Assembly: GCA_011009095.1 (NCBI GenBank)
Contig: VTPC01000503.1
Location: 46,720-110,719, forward strand
Length of the DNA: 64,000 nucleotides
Source: Ignelater luminosus
Taxonomy: Eukaryota; Arthropoda; Insecta; Coleoptera; Elateridae
Reading direction: 5' to 3'
The position numbers and the translations under genes are program-made. Positions 12,641 through 25,494 of the stretch are shown here, one piece after another (position 1 is the stretch's first letter; the number at the start of each line of letters is the position of its first letter). The notes beneath the pieces are model-generated. The model was not told where the DNA came from and did no database searches. It saw only the letters and a program-made list of their open reading frames with translations.

Positions 12641-15600
12641 GTAAGTGATAGCAAAACTACATAAGATAGCGAAACTACCTAGGCAGATTTTTGACAGTCC
12701 TATTTTTTGTCGAATACTTAAAAGTTCTGCAGGGAATAATTTTGAAAGCAATAGCGTTCATTACACTTCAGACTAATATGAATTAAAAGCTATTATGTGT
12801 TGAACTAGAAGTGATACCTTTGCCATTTTTATTGTGATGAAGTCATGATTAATTTGGATGTGTACTTTTTTGTCGCTTAAGTGTGAGTGTAGAAATGTCT
12901 CTTTCTGAGTTATTTTTTGAATCCAAGTTTTGACATATTCGTGTAAGTCTCGAATACGGTAATTCTGTAAATGGTTATTCACATTTCTAAGCTAAAATCA
13001 TACAATGAGCAACCTCGTACTAATTAGTAGTATTTATTAAGAGCAAATCTCTGCAAATTGTAAACTTCAAAATTTAGTAAAATTCTCTTCGTATCAACTT
13101 TTTGAAAACTTATTTCATCTCTCTGTAAGTGTTTGTTTACATGGTGTTTTATGGCATTCATAGATGTTCAGTAAAGGATTTGATGTTCTGAATGTTTTTT
13201 TATATTTTGAATTTAGAGTTTTATCTTTCTGGATTTTACTCGAAGATTTTGGGTTTATGAGATCACTGTATTTTCCGTTTAAAATTATTTTCTTAAAGAT
13301 TCGTACCTGGTTGGTAACAAAACAAAACTTTCATTTATTGTGATTTAGACGCGGTGTAGTCACTTAAAAGGTTCAAATCTGATAGCGCCACTTAGCGGGG
13401 ATGGATGAAAATTAAAATTTTTGTATCAGCAAATATGTTATTATTAATTAATTAATTAATTTAATTTCTGCTTATAACTTTGGGGTTTGGGCATCCCTAC
13501 CTCATTTCTATCGTGACTCTTTTCAGCCAGTTTTTCTAAAGCGCACTCCTACTGTGAGCTAACTTAATGTGCTTTGCCTTTCGACCTCTGGTGATTTCTT
13601 TAAATCTTTTATAAATAATTTTTAACTTCTTCTTTCTAATAAAGTATTCTATTGACTTGCTATCAAGTATTTTACAGTGTATAATTTGGATTTTGTAGTA
13701 TCTACGCATGACTAAAATTGAATATGAGAGTATGAGTTGGTAGTGGAGTAAGTAATCGGAAGCATCTGTTTAGTTTTCTGAATAAAAGCAGAATTTAAAC
13801 CTAAAGAAACCAATGTAAGTAATCAAACCAAACTTTTTTCACGCAATTACAGGTTTAGATATTCCTGAAATCGAATAGAGCTGAAACAGATTATTCAAAA
13901 GAACTACAGTCAACAATCATTTTGCATATGAAAAATAAACTTTAATAAAATTTATTTTTTCTGAGATTTGTGAACGTTTTCTTATTGGAAAAATTAGTGA
14001 AAACTAATGTTCTGATGGACATTTTCCTAATTGCAAAAATGAAGACAATTTCAGCAGTGATGTCAAGTTTTCCACTACAAAGGTAATGTAGGAACTTTTT
14101 TTTGACAAAGAGTGTTGCACAATCTTTTTGTTGTTTTTTTTTATTTAACGCACTAAGTGCTTGTCAGTAGTACATACTTGAAAAGGGTTCAAAGATGATA
14201 ACCGAGGAAATAAAATGTGTTTTAGAGATTGACAATTGGCCAAGCACATCTAATAGAAAGAGACGGATTTGCACATTAAGTATGAATTGTGGATTGCCAA
14301 AAACTAGACCGTGAAGATAGAGTCGCATAGATAGAAAAGCGAAACGCTGATCTACAGAATATATTTGTAATCCTAGGCATTTACACTGCTAACAGTCAGC
14401 ATACCAATACAAGCAAACTGCATTATATCTTTGTCCGATTTCACATACATTTACAAATACAGGTGTATGTACATAATTCTTCGACCCATCAATTGTACTT
14501 TTTTCTAACGTTGTTATTTTTTATTATTTCAACAACTAAAACGTATTTGTTTTCTGTCATATGTCAATTGCAAATGTCATTGTCCTGCATTTAGCAATTT
14601 AGTTAACCTTGTGCTGAAATTTCTTGTATTGTTACACATGTTTTCTCTCTAATTGCGCTTATTGTACGAAAAAGTCTTTTTGTTTATTAGATTAGTTGAA
14701 TTTCTACACTAATTTTAACTTATTAATTCTCAAGAAACATAAGATTAAGCAACCATCATAACAACGACGCAATGCGTGTAACGTGATAAACATCCCAATA
14801 CATATCCTGTTTTACAAAAGGCGACAAATGCAGCCGCAAGCATGATTTTACAGCCCATTGCACGCAGAAGCATTTATGAACACTTTGTATGTATAAGTGG
14901 ATTAGTTCATTTTTGAGTAATCAGGTTGTGGTTCTACCCATGTAGTGCAAACTTTGATCTTTTTCTGTTAATAAACTTGTTCAAGCTAAACGCTCGTTTT
15001 AAAACAATTTATCTATGTAGTAAACATGTTATATACAACTTCTTGAACGTAAAAGTAAAACCCTATATTCTGATTTTGCTTGGTTTTATCACTTTGCTGC
15101 TTGCCTATGAATAGAGATTTTCCAGTCAGTGTTATGGGGGAACGTTATTTTTTGCGTCCCGATGCTTTCTTGCTCTGAAAACAGAGGAAGACAGAGAGAT
15201 AGACATTTTAGCCTACCTCTCATTAAAGTCATTGGAGACTTTTAGGAACTCTAACTAAACACGTTGTAGGCTGAATTTGTCAAATTTGTCAAAGGTAGCT
15301 GTGGGTGTCCGTTTTCCAACATCGAATCAACCTCCAGTCAAAAAGGTGCATGTGATATTGTGACAGCTGCAGCAGAAGAGTAATTCAAGGAATCTAGTAT
15401 ACACTGATAAATTCTTGCTGAATTTTAGGCTGAACGTCCTTGAATGAGTGCGCTGATTTGATATTTTTCTTCAATTTCTTTTACCAAATGAACACGTTAG
15501 ATTGTCTTATTAATAACTGTTATTTGATATCATTGGGTGCTTTTATTAGTCTTTTCATTACTAGTAACATTTCAATAGAGACTTCTCGCATTATGACAGA

Positions 15601-16542
15601 ACATTAAATTTTGGAAATTATGTATTTTGTCTGAAGGTTGCTGATTAGTAGTTAACCTTTAGACATGAAAACTGAAATTCCTTGGAATATGAAGATCACG
15701 TTATTTTGCTATGTAATGCAACGTAAATAACAGTGGCAAAGAAAAATGGCATATGTGTGTCTACATGCATCGCGTGATCGAGCCCACAGCATTAAGTAAA
15801 TGATAGACGTAGTATTTACGATTCTAATCAGAAGTAGTGGGACTAAACATTCTGTTATAAAGCAGCTTTTAATTTGTGACTTTTCTTGCGACTATTATTA
15901 GTCATCCTTGATGCTAGGATTTAATTTTGTAGGTTTTACTAATTTTTAATTGAACGCCGTTAATTGAAATTCTTAAATTAGAATATTTACATGAATTACA
16001 TGGAGTTTCTACTCTTCCTCCAATCCTATCCACTACCCAAGGTCACTTTCTGGTTTAGTTCGAGTAACATAAAATATTTGTAATATAATTCTTTGTGTTG
16101 TAACAATAAAATTCCACAGCGATCTCGTTAGTAATATTAGTCAGACCATTGAATTGATACTCCAATATAACTACATACCTACTTATTTCTGAACGTAAAC
16201 GCAACTTATGTTAAGTTTTAAAAGCAAATAATTTCATGTTTTAGGAAAACTTTTTTTCTACTGGGCTTTAATAGCTTTTCTTTGTAGTTCATCTGGAAAA
16301 TGTTTCAAGGAGAAATTCTATTTAGTAATTTTTATCGCATACTTGATATGGTTTATTACTACCTGTTTATTATACCTAAAAAAATAATAAAGGGCAACTA
16401 ATAAAATAAAATTGCAGTAAATCCTTGTTTATGCTACCTTTTATCGTTTTCTCTTAAATTCTTCTAATACTAACGACAAACATTTAAAATTTTATATAAT
16501 TCAATAATCGAATATGGTTTCTTTCATTAGATATCTTCAAAT
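12641..16542. other. Non-coding stretch, probable MCU intron
   Basis: AT-rich sequence without credible coding frames. A short ATTA microsatellite is at about 13441-13462. No mobile-element ends were recognised. Confidence 0.5.
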
Positions 16543-18647
16543 ATGTATTGGAAACGATTCAAAATACTTACTGTGTGCACTAATCTAACAAGATGTTTTG
16601 TTTATTATTTAGTTACCACTGTTATAATGGTAAACAAATATTTTTATTTCAAAGTTAAATCACTAATAGGTACAACAAATATTGTTTTTAGTCGAATACA
16701 AGCATGTGCCAAGAAGTGTTCAACGTAAGCCTTGTGTATGGAGATCGTGATCCAACAAAATTTAATGGAGGTCTCAAAGTTCCCGATCCGCTAAACTACG
16801 GACCACAAGTGGCAATTTACGTTAACAGTCCATTTAGACCAGGTTCTGATGAGAAATCATTGGTCAAAATTTTAATGGCGGCCCTTTTTAAAGATAATTT
16901 AATCCAAGTTTTCGGATACATTTTGCACCGTCATGATATGGAATTAACAACAGATCTTTATACATCTCTGTATTTAATGTGGAAGACTATAAAATTTAAT
17001 GAAGTTGATATGATGAGTATCGTACCAGAACTATGCAATATGAATTTTTTAGATTCTAATGATCGCTTCGAGAAAATATTTCAGTATCTGGAAAGGTATT
17101 TACCAGAGTACCTGACATGTGCGGCTTCTTTATGGAAAAACGCTGTTATTGATAAAACTGTTAATTTGAATGCAATTCTACAACCATATAAGAACTCCCC
17201 TTTGATAGTTGATATATTTTTTGGAATGACGCCTGAACATTTATCTTGGGTATCTACTGAACCAATAGTAGAGCCCCTAAAGGACGAGTATGAAAAACGA
17301 TTAGTTAGAGATTTCAATGCCAACGTAGTAGAAATAATGAGATTCATCAGAAAGTTTAAAACTGTACCGTTCTACTTGATTGCTTTATTAGTACAATTTT
17401 TGCCAAGACGCGAAATAAGTCCACAAGTAGAGGAAAGTATGAAAGTAGTAGAGCAATATATTAAAGATATCAAATTTTCTGGAGCTGGTCTCTTTTCAAG
17501 GAAACTAGATATGAACAAAAGGGATGATCCTTACGCCATTATACGATATTTCTATAATAGAATTATGACAAATGCTCCATATATTATTGTTACCTCTATA
17601 CACATAATTCTTGACAATCTCCTACCAAAGATACCAACAGTTATAAATCGAGATTACTTCTCATTTACTTACTTGATTAATTCTGAAGCACCTGAATATG
17701 TTGTTGATACTTTAGACTATGTTAGAGTTGGACAGTATCCTCTACATATTACAGTGGCTGCATCAAGATTGAAATATTATTTTGCGTTCTTGGAGATTCG
17801 ACTTTATAGTAACCTAGTTGAATGTTTTAATCCTTACATATATTCTTCACCTCTAGAAGTAATGGTAGCACTCTTGCATAGAGTTTACACACGACAACGT
17901 AATTTAAACAAAGAGATTGAAGAATCTGCTAAAGCTGTTCACAGTCATTTAATTTATAATCATAGATTTAAAGATCTCCCAGCCCTTTTGCCAGACGATT
18001 TATCTATCGAAGTTTTAAAGATGGCATTGGAATCTAGAGATATTAGCAGTTCACTTAAGAGTGATGTAAAACTGATCAACACAATTTTATTGCGTGATCA
18101 AGATAAAGCTCTTGAAACAGAAAAAAAGATTCCGGTTTATTTATGTACCGTTCCTTCCGATTGCTATATCGAAGTTGCCAGACGACTTGTAAAGCAGCAG
18201 AAGCCTAATCATCATTCCAGTATGATTGTGAATAGAACAATTTTAAATATTGATAGACTATGCAAACATGGAGAATGCCCAGTTGAAATGGAGAATAATT
18301 CGAGAGGAACTATAATTCCTCGAACACTTTTGCGAAAACTGCTAACTGGGAAAAATATAAAAATCAAGCGTACAGTACCAGTCTCTGATGTAAATAATAG
18401 GATGAGATTGAAAAAACTGTATTTTTCTAGTAATGATGATGACATCTTAATATTTTCTGAAATACCACCATCAAGGAAGTTGTCAGCAGATAACAATGAC
18501 AAAACTATGACTGCAAAGAATTCTTACAAAATGGAACAAAACAGTGAACTTTTAGAAAATTCTAAGAATGTAGAAAACCAGTACATCCAGACTGAAGGAA
18601 GCTATCGTGGTATAAATAGAAAAAGAAATGGCATGAAAATCTTCTAG
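16543..18647 (+). CDS. Predicted secreted protein, paralog 1 (unrecognised family)
   Basis: Two coding exons, 16543-16629 and 16692-18647, are split by a 62-bp phase-0 intron (GTAAAC to TTTTAG) and give 680 residues. An in-frame TAG just upstream (16528-16530) supports the start. Exon 1 encodes a basic start followed by a hydrophobic run (CFVYYLVTTVIM), so it is a likely signal peptide. The body is rich in helix-type sequence with phrases such as TTDLYTSLYLMWKTIKFNEV and LPEYLTCAASLWK. Four cysteines, C514/C520 (C-x5-C) and C553/C558 (C-x4-C-P-V-E), are shared with the paralog at 30076 and probably form disulphides. After the CPVE motif the last 120 residues or so are polar and low in complexity. 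N-glycosylation sequons (NVS, NRT) also fit secretion. I do not recognise the family; eggshell, cuticle or haemolymph roles are only guesses. Confidence 0.88.
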
Positions 18648-18673
18648 GCAGTAAGATTAATGTTACTATGTAA

Positions 18674-18683
18674 AATAAATAAA
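18674..18683 (+). terminator. Overlapping poly(A) signals of paralog 1
   Basis: AATAAATAAA lies 27 bases after the stop codon. It gives two overlapping AATAAA hexamers, so the 3' untranslated region would be very short. Confidence 0.75.
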
Positions 18684-18689
18684 AATTAC

Positions 18690-20212
18690 TTATGTACGTT
18701 GTATGCTTTTAGTGTGGCTTGATTTTGTTTCATTTTTTATACCTTGTTGCTGTTGTGGTAGGTATACAAATTGTTGATAGAATAGGAAGGAAAGGAAAAC
18801 AACATATTTCATTCCCCCTCTCTAGGGAAAAGGAAAGGTAAGAATAATCATAGCGAAGACCGTCATTTCATTGATCTAGATCTTGGTTCTCCCAAACACG
18901 AAAAAAGCACGTTACCACTGAACATCATGCTAGATCAGCCGCAGTGGTTTTTTAAACTTCTTTGCCTGTTTGTAGTTTTTTAGCGGTGCTTGATTGTTGA
19001 GAATGTAATAATACAGGAACCTTTGTATCGCTTTGTGAAAGGAGGTTCAAACTGGATGTAATCGCATAATCATAATATTGGCAGCCGCGAAAAGCAGCGT
19101 TCGTGACCTAAGGTTAGTTTCTTGAGGCAAGTGAGACTAAAAGTGGAATTCCTCGGCGCGTTCTCGAAGTGGATGTTAAGAATTTCTTTAAAATTAATTT
19201 TATCCGATATTCCAGTTATTTGACAAGTTATAGGAAAAGTTAGAAGATGCACAAAAAATATATAGTCTGTAGGAAAGCTGAAGGCATCTCACAACCTTTC
19301 AAATAACTGAGATATCCCAGAAGATTAATTTTCTAAAATTATCGTTTTGGCCCCGATTACGAAAAGACACTTTTTCCACCTACTCAATTTATTTTGGAAA
19401 AGTAAAAGTCACTTTTTGATATCTTTAATACTAAGTGAGTTGTTGCATAAATACACCTAATTCGAACCATTGCACTCTGTTACAAATTAAATGCGAATTG
19501 AAAGGGTCACAGTCGTACTCTGTCATATGAACTAACTGCTGAAGTGTTTTTTTTTGCATTTAATTTGTATCGAAATGTAGAATGCACACATACGTATTAT
19601 GTATTTCCCTTGTGATTACAACTGCCCCGATATTTATCTCAATCAATTTTCCGTCTAGAACATCAAAAAATCTAACAAAGGTTGTCAAGATTTAGTCTTT
19701 GTCAGCAACTACTGTACTTCTGGACATTACTACAAGTTTACACATTCATTACAGTAGTAAGATTAATCTAATAGTCGACTTGTCTAAAGTTTTGTGAAAC
19801 TTTATGAGCTTCTTTCTGCCCTGCTGAGACAAAAGTTCGTATCTGCAAAAAAATGGCAAATCTTAGCTGTTGATGTCGGTGGATGCATATAAAGACCAAA
19901 AGTCGTAACTGCAAAACGTGAATTCTTAATGTCGTATCTACGTAGATAGGACTTTTTAGCTTAGTAGTGCTATGCATATAAAAACATCTGTCGTGTAGAT
20001 ACGATTTAGAAGGTTGTAAAACATAACCTCGAAATCCATCATTTCATGTGTTTGTATTGGTGTACATGCTGCTAAGTGTTGGCGTAATTGCAGCAAAGGT
20101 AATAAACATTCTAAGTAAATACGATTATTTTGTAGGGTGGTAAGTGGTTGTTTATTTTATTTACATATTTAAGATGACCTTTGTTAAATTGTAGTCATAA
20201 TACAGTGTAATC
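18690..20212. other. Non-coding stretch with tandem TATA-containing units
   Basis: There is no gene. Between about 19830 and 19985 two units each run from an AAAAGT(T)CGTA-CTGCAAAA word to a GCATATAAA word (near 19885 and 19973). The second also holds the near-palindrome GTCGTATCTACGTAGATAG at about 19930. They sit just upstream of the pseudogene at 20213 and may be its promoter or the end of its parent element. Confidence 0.4.
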
Positions 20213-21724
20213 ATGGAGTCAAGAGGAAAAAACTAGTAACCTTAGCATTAAATAAACAATTATCGGAGCAGATAACCCAATATCGTTGTAATCGCAAAAC
20301 TATCAAAAGTAAACATGATTCTGACGAAGATTATATTCCTGATTTGAATGATTTATATTCAGTTGCATCCGATTCTAATTACGATTCCAGTAGCAGTGAT
20401 GTCGATATTCGGACAATAGAAGTTGTACATGGTAACGATTCAGGATGCATTGTACAAGAAATATTATTGAAGGTGATTGAACAAGCTGTGAAGATTTCTG
20501 AAAAATAGAATATGCAAAGTTACACGAAAAAAGGTGAACCTAGGAAAAAAAAATATATGAAACGTCATTGACTGAAAGAAAGAAATTGAAACAAACACAG
20601 AAGAGAGACAAACATCCAGCACAACTGTCTTGTGATAACTGCAGATTTAAGTGAACAACTGAAATTAGTCGCGAAAGACAAGAAAAGATAAACAACGATT
20701 TCTGGAAGTTATAAGATGAAACACAAAGGCAATTTATTTTTAGTGCTACAAAAAGAATTAATATAAAGAGAAAGACAACAGGCTCTGACAATTCTAGACG
20801 AAATAACACAATTCTATCCACTGAGGAAGTATCTTCTTAGTGATGTTAACATTTCTTACGAATTGTATCGTAAGCAGGTGTATAGTATGAATATATCATT
20901 TGCTGTACTGGGGCATGAAGAATGTTGGACATGCGAGACCTTTAATCTGCACTGCAAATCTGCTGGTCACGGTAAAGACAGTGCTCAAAACTCCGACTGT
21001 GCTGAGTGCTGCAATTGAAAAAAAACACCACAACAAAGCTGCGTCCTCACGCCAAGAATACAAAACGTAATAGCGAAGAGCATTTGTTTTTCTCGACTGA
21101 TTTACAAAAGGTAAATATTTAAATAATATCTGTATGATAACTAAAGATTAAGTGTTAACTGCTTTTAGATCATAATACTACTGCGATGTGAAGTGTTTAA
21201 GGAACTCATATTCACTCCCAGGCTAACAGCTTTCAATAAAACTTTCGTACCAGTTGGTAAACAAACAAGAGCACACAAGCTTTTTGCTTGTATTTGGCAC
21301 GAAGGAATTGCAGGAAGAAACAAAGAAGATATAATTTTAGCATTTTATTCATTTTTTGGGCATCATAGGGATGTTAGAGCTATCACTATTTGGTTAGACA
21401 ACTGCGCGACACAAAATAAAAATTGGACTCTTTTTTCGTTTTTTATTTACGTGGTTAATTACAAAGAAGTAGTACTAGAAAATTTAAACTGGACATACTT
21501 TCGTGTCCGCTGATTCTTTTCACTACCAGGTTGAAAAATCCCTCAAAGCCAAAGCCAAAGTATTGGACTTTGATGACTTTGAGTGTTGTATTCAAAACTC
21601 GAATAACGGAAGAGTTTTTGTTAAAAACATGAAAATTAGTGATTTCTACGATTTCGAGGATTGTTCGTCCAAATATAAAATTTCAAAGATAATGCCTGTA
21701 ACGGTTCGTTACTCGTCGTCATAA
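20213..21724 (+). pseudogene. DUF7869-type (DDE-like) family pseudogene
   Basis: Broken copy of a gene family expanded in many insects, recalled as DUF7869 and with a look of transposon origin. Fragments appear in the expected order. First is a start MESRGK that soon meets a TAG. An acidic Ser/Asp stretch follows at about 20320-20410. Next is a cysteine segment (QLSCDNCRFK, then a TGA), and then KINNDFW and QFIFSATKRINIKRKTTG. A second cysteine cluster, EECWTCETFNLHC, lies near 20925. The core domain is at 21169-21724, with FTPRLTAFNKTFVPVGKQT, IWHEGIAGRNKEDII and ITIWLDNCATQNKNW. A 58-bp intron with GT-AG ends (21111-21168) splits the gene, so it is not a processed copy. A frameshift at about 21500 separates FRV from MSADSFHYQVE. 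At least two stops and two frameshifts rule out a full product. The function of the family is not known to me. Confidence 0.7.
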
Positions 21725-22162
21725 AATTATTTAAATTTTCTAAAATCCCGTCAATATTTCATTATTCTAAGTTGGTACGAGAGTGTCATAAAGTAATGTG
21801 GACGCATACTCTCGATTTATTTATGTTAATTTTTATAATTTACTGCTGAATACAAAATTTGATTTGTTCATTCATTAAATTGAATTAGGAATTCTATATT
21901 TTCAAGTTCTTTTTATTTAAAGTCATCTTTTATAGGAAAATGCAAATTTTATTGTTTTTGGGGGAATCCCCCAATGAAATATTTTTCAACGGTTCGATTT
22001 TTTTTGAATATTTGTTATTCTCCCGTTTAAAAACTTTATTTGTGTTTGATAATTCTGTGGAAATTTTAATTTAATCTAAAAAAGCGAAATATTAATCCTA
22101 GGCCGTTGGTTTTCTTTTCAGTTTAATTTGTATAATTTTAGTCAGTTTACATTTTGAAATTT

Positions 22163-22250
22163 GGCGGAAGGGCGGACATTCGTTATAGGCGTGGTCCTTC
22201 CGTTTTGATCGGAGACAAAGGGATTGTGAAAGCAGTCGTACAATCAACAG
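22163..22250 (+). promoter_or_regulatory. GC-rich island with promoter-like boxes and a donor site
   Basis: In an AT-rich setting, 22163-22205 holds GGCGGAAGGGCGG (an ETS-like CGGAAG plus GC box) and GGCGTGGTCCTTCCG. A donor-like CAG|GTTAGT follows at 22250/22251. It could be a promoter plus untranslated first exon, or the 3' border of the preceding element. CGGAAGG and CCTTCCG also form an inverted pair. No ATG-led coding segment is present, so the call is weak. Confidence 0.25.
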
Positions 22251-25200
22251 GTTAGTTATGATATTTGCAGTTAGAATTTTGCAATGAAAAATTAGATTTC
22301 TTCAGCGAGTCTGACTAAATATTGTGTTAGTTTGTTTCTTCGTGTGTTGTGAATTTCTTTTTAGCTTTTGGACCTGCAAAAAACCGAGGATTTTTGTTTA
22401 AACAGTGCATTTTTCAACATCTAGGTTTTTAAAATAAAGAAAATGCAAAAACATACTGAAATAATCTTTTTTAAAATCGCAATTAGCTGCATGCCATCTT
22501 TAAATAGACAAATTGCTGAATATCTCAAAACTATAATTTTGAAGATACGACCTTTTCTCTTAGCAGGACAGCTTTGTGAACGGACAGTCTCAAATTGGCT
22601 TTCTGGGCCTAATTTGGAGTAACTGACACGTTTGTGGTTATTATATTTTTGAAGTGGATGGAGGTTTCTATCAATACTCAAATATTTCATATGGAATCTT
22701 TAATTTTCAAAGTAGTAACTATCTATGGAAATTGAGATTATTGAAGGACAAAAAGACGTGATTTCGACATCTTAAATGAGAAGACGGATAACACCTATGT
22801 CTAGGTTTTCACCCTTAACCTGGGATTTAAGAAAGGTAAAGTTTGGAGAATTTCGTATAGTATAGCGAATATCTTAACAAACAAATGCAAATGTCCTTTC
22901 TATTTTTTTTTCTAATTAACAGTATGGATAGATGGTTCTCTATCAGATAAAAGTGGAATCAGAAAGTCTGTGTAGTTGTTAAAGTGGGTAGCATGTAGTA
23001 AAACAGAAATTAAAGAAAAATGGCGCAACGAAGTTACACAATTCTAGGTTATCTCTCTTAATTATGCGAAAGAAACTTAAAGGTTTGACTAATACAGATT
23101 TAGACTCTAAATTTGTCTTAAGACGACGTTATTTATGCAAACAACTGTACTTCATATGTCACAATATGAGCATGACAGATGTTTCTCTTCCATAAATAAT
23201 TTAGTATTATTGATCCAGGACCTATGAAATATACAGTGCTAATTCTAGGTGTACGTACTACTTAAAGAGGCTTCATTGTCAGGTGAATTTCAAGAAATCA
23301 AAAAAGGAAACAAAATTACTAGATTTCTTTATTGATTAAAATGTTAACATTTCATCTGTTTCTTTTCTTTACTTCAGAAAACTTATTAACGCACACCTCC
23401 ACGTAGAAACGGTATGCATAGTTCCTCAAATGAACCTCGGCTTAACTTATATCAATTTCCACGATTGTACTGCCTGTACTATTCCTCCCAATCTACTAGA
23501 AATGTTGACTTCGAGAGGAAATAGCTTTGGAAAGGCAAACACTGCAGTATTTATTTTCAATTTCAATTTAAAATAAATAGAAACTTCAGGAAATTTTGTT
23601 CCTACTTGGAAGGTGATAATAACGATAATACCTGGTACATTTACTTATATTTCTGCTTTTTTTTCTAAGAAAGAAAATCCCTACAGATAACATTCTTATA
23701 TAAACCTAAATTCCAATCTTTAATATCAACGATAAGCTTTTTAAATAAAATTTGCTTTTACACGAAGCGACGTGATAAACATCTTTAAACGGGCACGAAA
23801 TGATTTCACGTAAGAAAATGGAAAATTGCATGTTACAATCTCGTCTTTACGAGTGGATCATATAACGAAAATAAAAATTGCAATAACGTGAAAATTCTTA
23901 TGCTCACAAAAGAATTTTATATGTATGTATGTGTGCATGTCTAGTGACAAAACATTGAATTGTAAATTTCCAAGTGGATCAAAAAAGGAAATGATGTTTT
24001 TACGAATTTAATCTTGTTTTGTGTATGAAAGATGCTTGTATGTCTAACAGACCCTTTTCAGTATTTTTTCTTGCAATAAGAAAATGCGTATTATATTTGA
24101 TAGAAAATTTAAAAAAAAGTCACATAAACTTATATTATCACATAAACATTTAGTTTAGAAATTTATTATCTATATTTCGAAGAACTTTTTGGTATTTTCT
24201 TGAAACCAGATCTGAATGGGAAAACTAATAAGTTAACAACACTTTATGTTAACGACATTTATGAATGCATTCTGCTGCAGAAAATGGTCAATTAAACTCC
24301 AGATTTTATTTTTGAGGTATAAATCGTGTCTGCTTCGTCCAAACTAAACAGTCAGACATGTTTTCCGCGTTTCTGAATGATGCGAATACGTTTATCACAG
24401 TCACCCCTTCGGCCACACCTTTATGCTACGTTTCGCTTGAACTAACTTTATTGAGAATAGTAAAAGAAACTTAATCTTGCCGTAAACGCTTTTATAGTAT
24501 TACCTCGCTTTTTGTACTTTTGCTTTCGAACTGCGAGGTTTTTTGAAACTTGTTCAGAATCTTGTGCCGCCTATACGCTGTTACAATATGTAGGACTCCA
24601 CCAACATTACGTGCTCGTCTTACCTGCAGTTATAAATATGATTACCCTCTGTGGATTTAGTTAGCCTGGCGGAGAATCGATGAATACAAAATTCTGAATT
24701 CTTCGCAGCAGTACAGTTTTCGATTTCAATTTATTAGTAAACCTTTTGGCGTTGCTGTTTCTCTGATATAAATCCCTGCCTATAGCTTTTTAACAATAAC
24801 AATGATTTCAAAACAACAACCAGTGATGCGTCTGAAGGATCACAAGATCAGTCTAAAATGTCTAAACTCACTCCAAAATAAAATACTACAGTACGTTACT
24901 TACAAAATGACGACCTGCTTGCGATTATGAAATGCTTATAATCTATCTGAAAAATCCCCAGTTGTACACAAAAAAAATAATTCTTTTTAGTATGTGAAAA
25001 CATTCAAATGCAAGTTAAGTAACATAATACAAATGACAAAAATTACTAAAGTCTACAATTATCATTATTTTGATTCAAAAAGACCGACCCGAATTGTACC
25101 AATGCTTTTAACATTTTTAATTCTTTTATGAACAAAAACCACCCAATATTTGGCAGACAGCGATTCCCAGAAATTCGAAGTAATTATAACACCAGAACGG

Positions 25201-25494
25201 GTAAACTTTAGATGATTTTTATTTATTATGTAATATGCCAAGATTTCTTCTGTTATTACCACTAAGAAATTGGTTGTTTTGATACACTATAGTTGTAAAG
25301 ATTAAATGAAATTTTGTAACATAATTTTCGAAAAATTCTCCTACCCTTAAATATCAGTACCGGACTTTTTAATAACCCCAATAGGGCCGTTCCAAGCGCG
25401 TGTGCGGGGTGTATGCAGCTCGCGGACGATAGCCTCAAGCGGGCGAGAAATCACAAATATTCGTCAAAATAAGATTGATAGAGAAAGTAGAGTA
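22251..25494. other. Non-coding stretch
   Basis: AT-rich sequence with only short, featureless open frames. No domain, RNA gene or clear mobile-element end was recognised. Confidence 0.5.
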
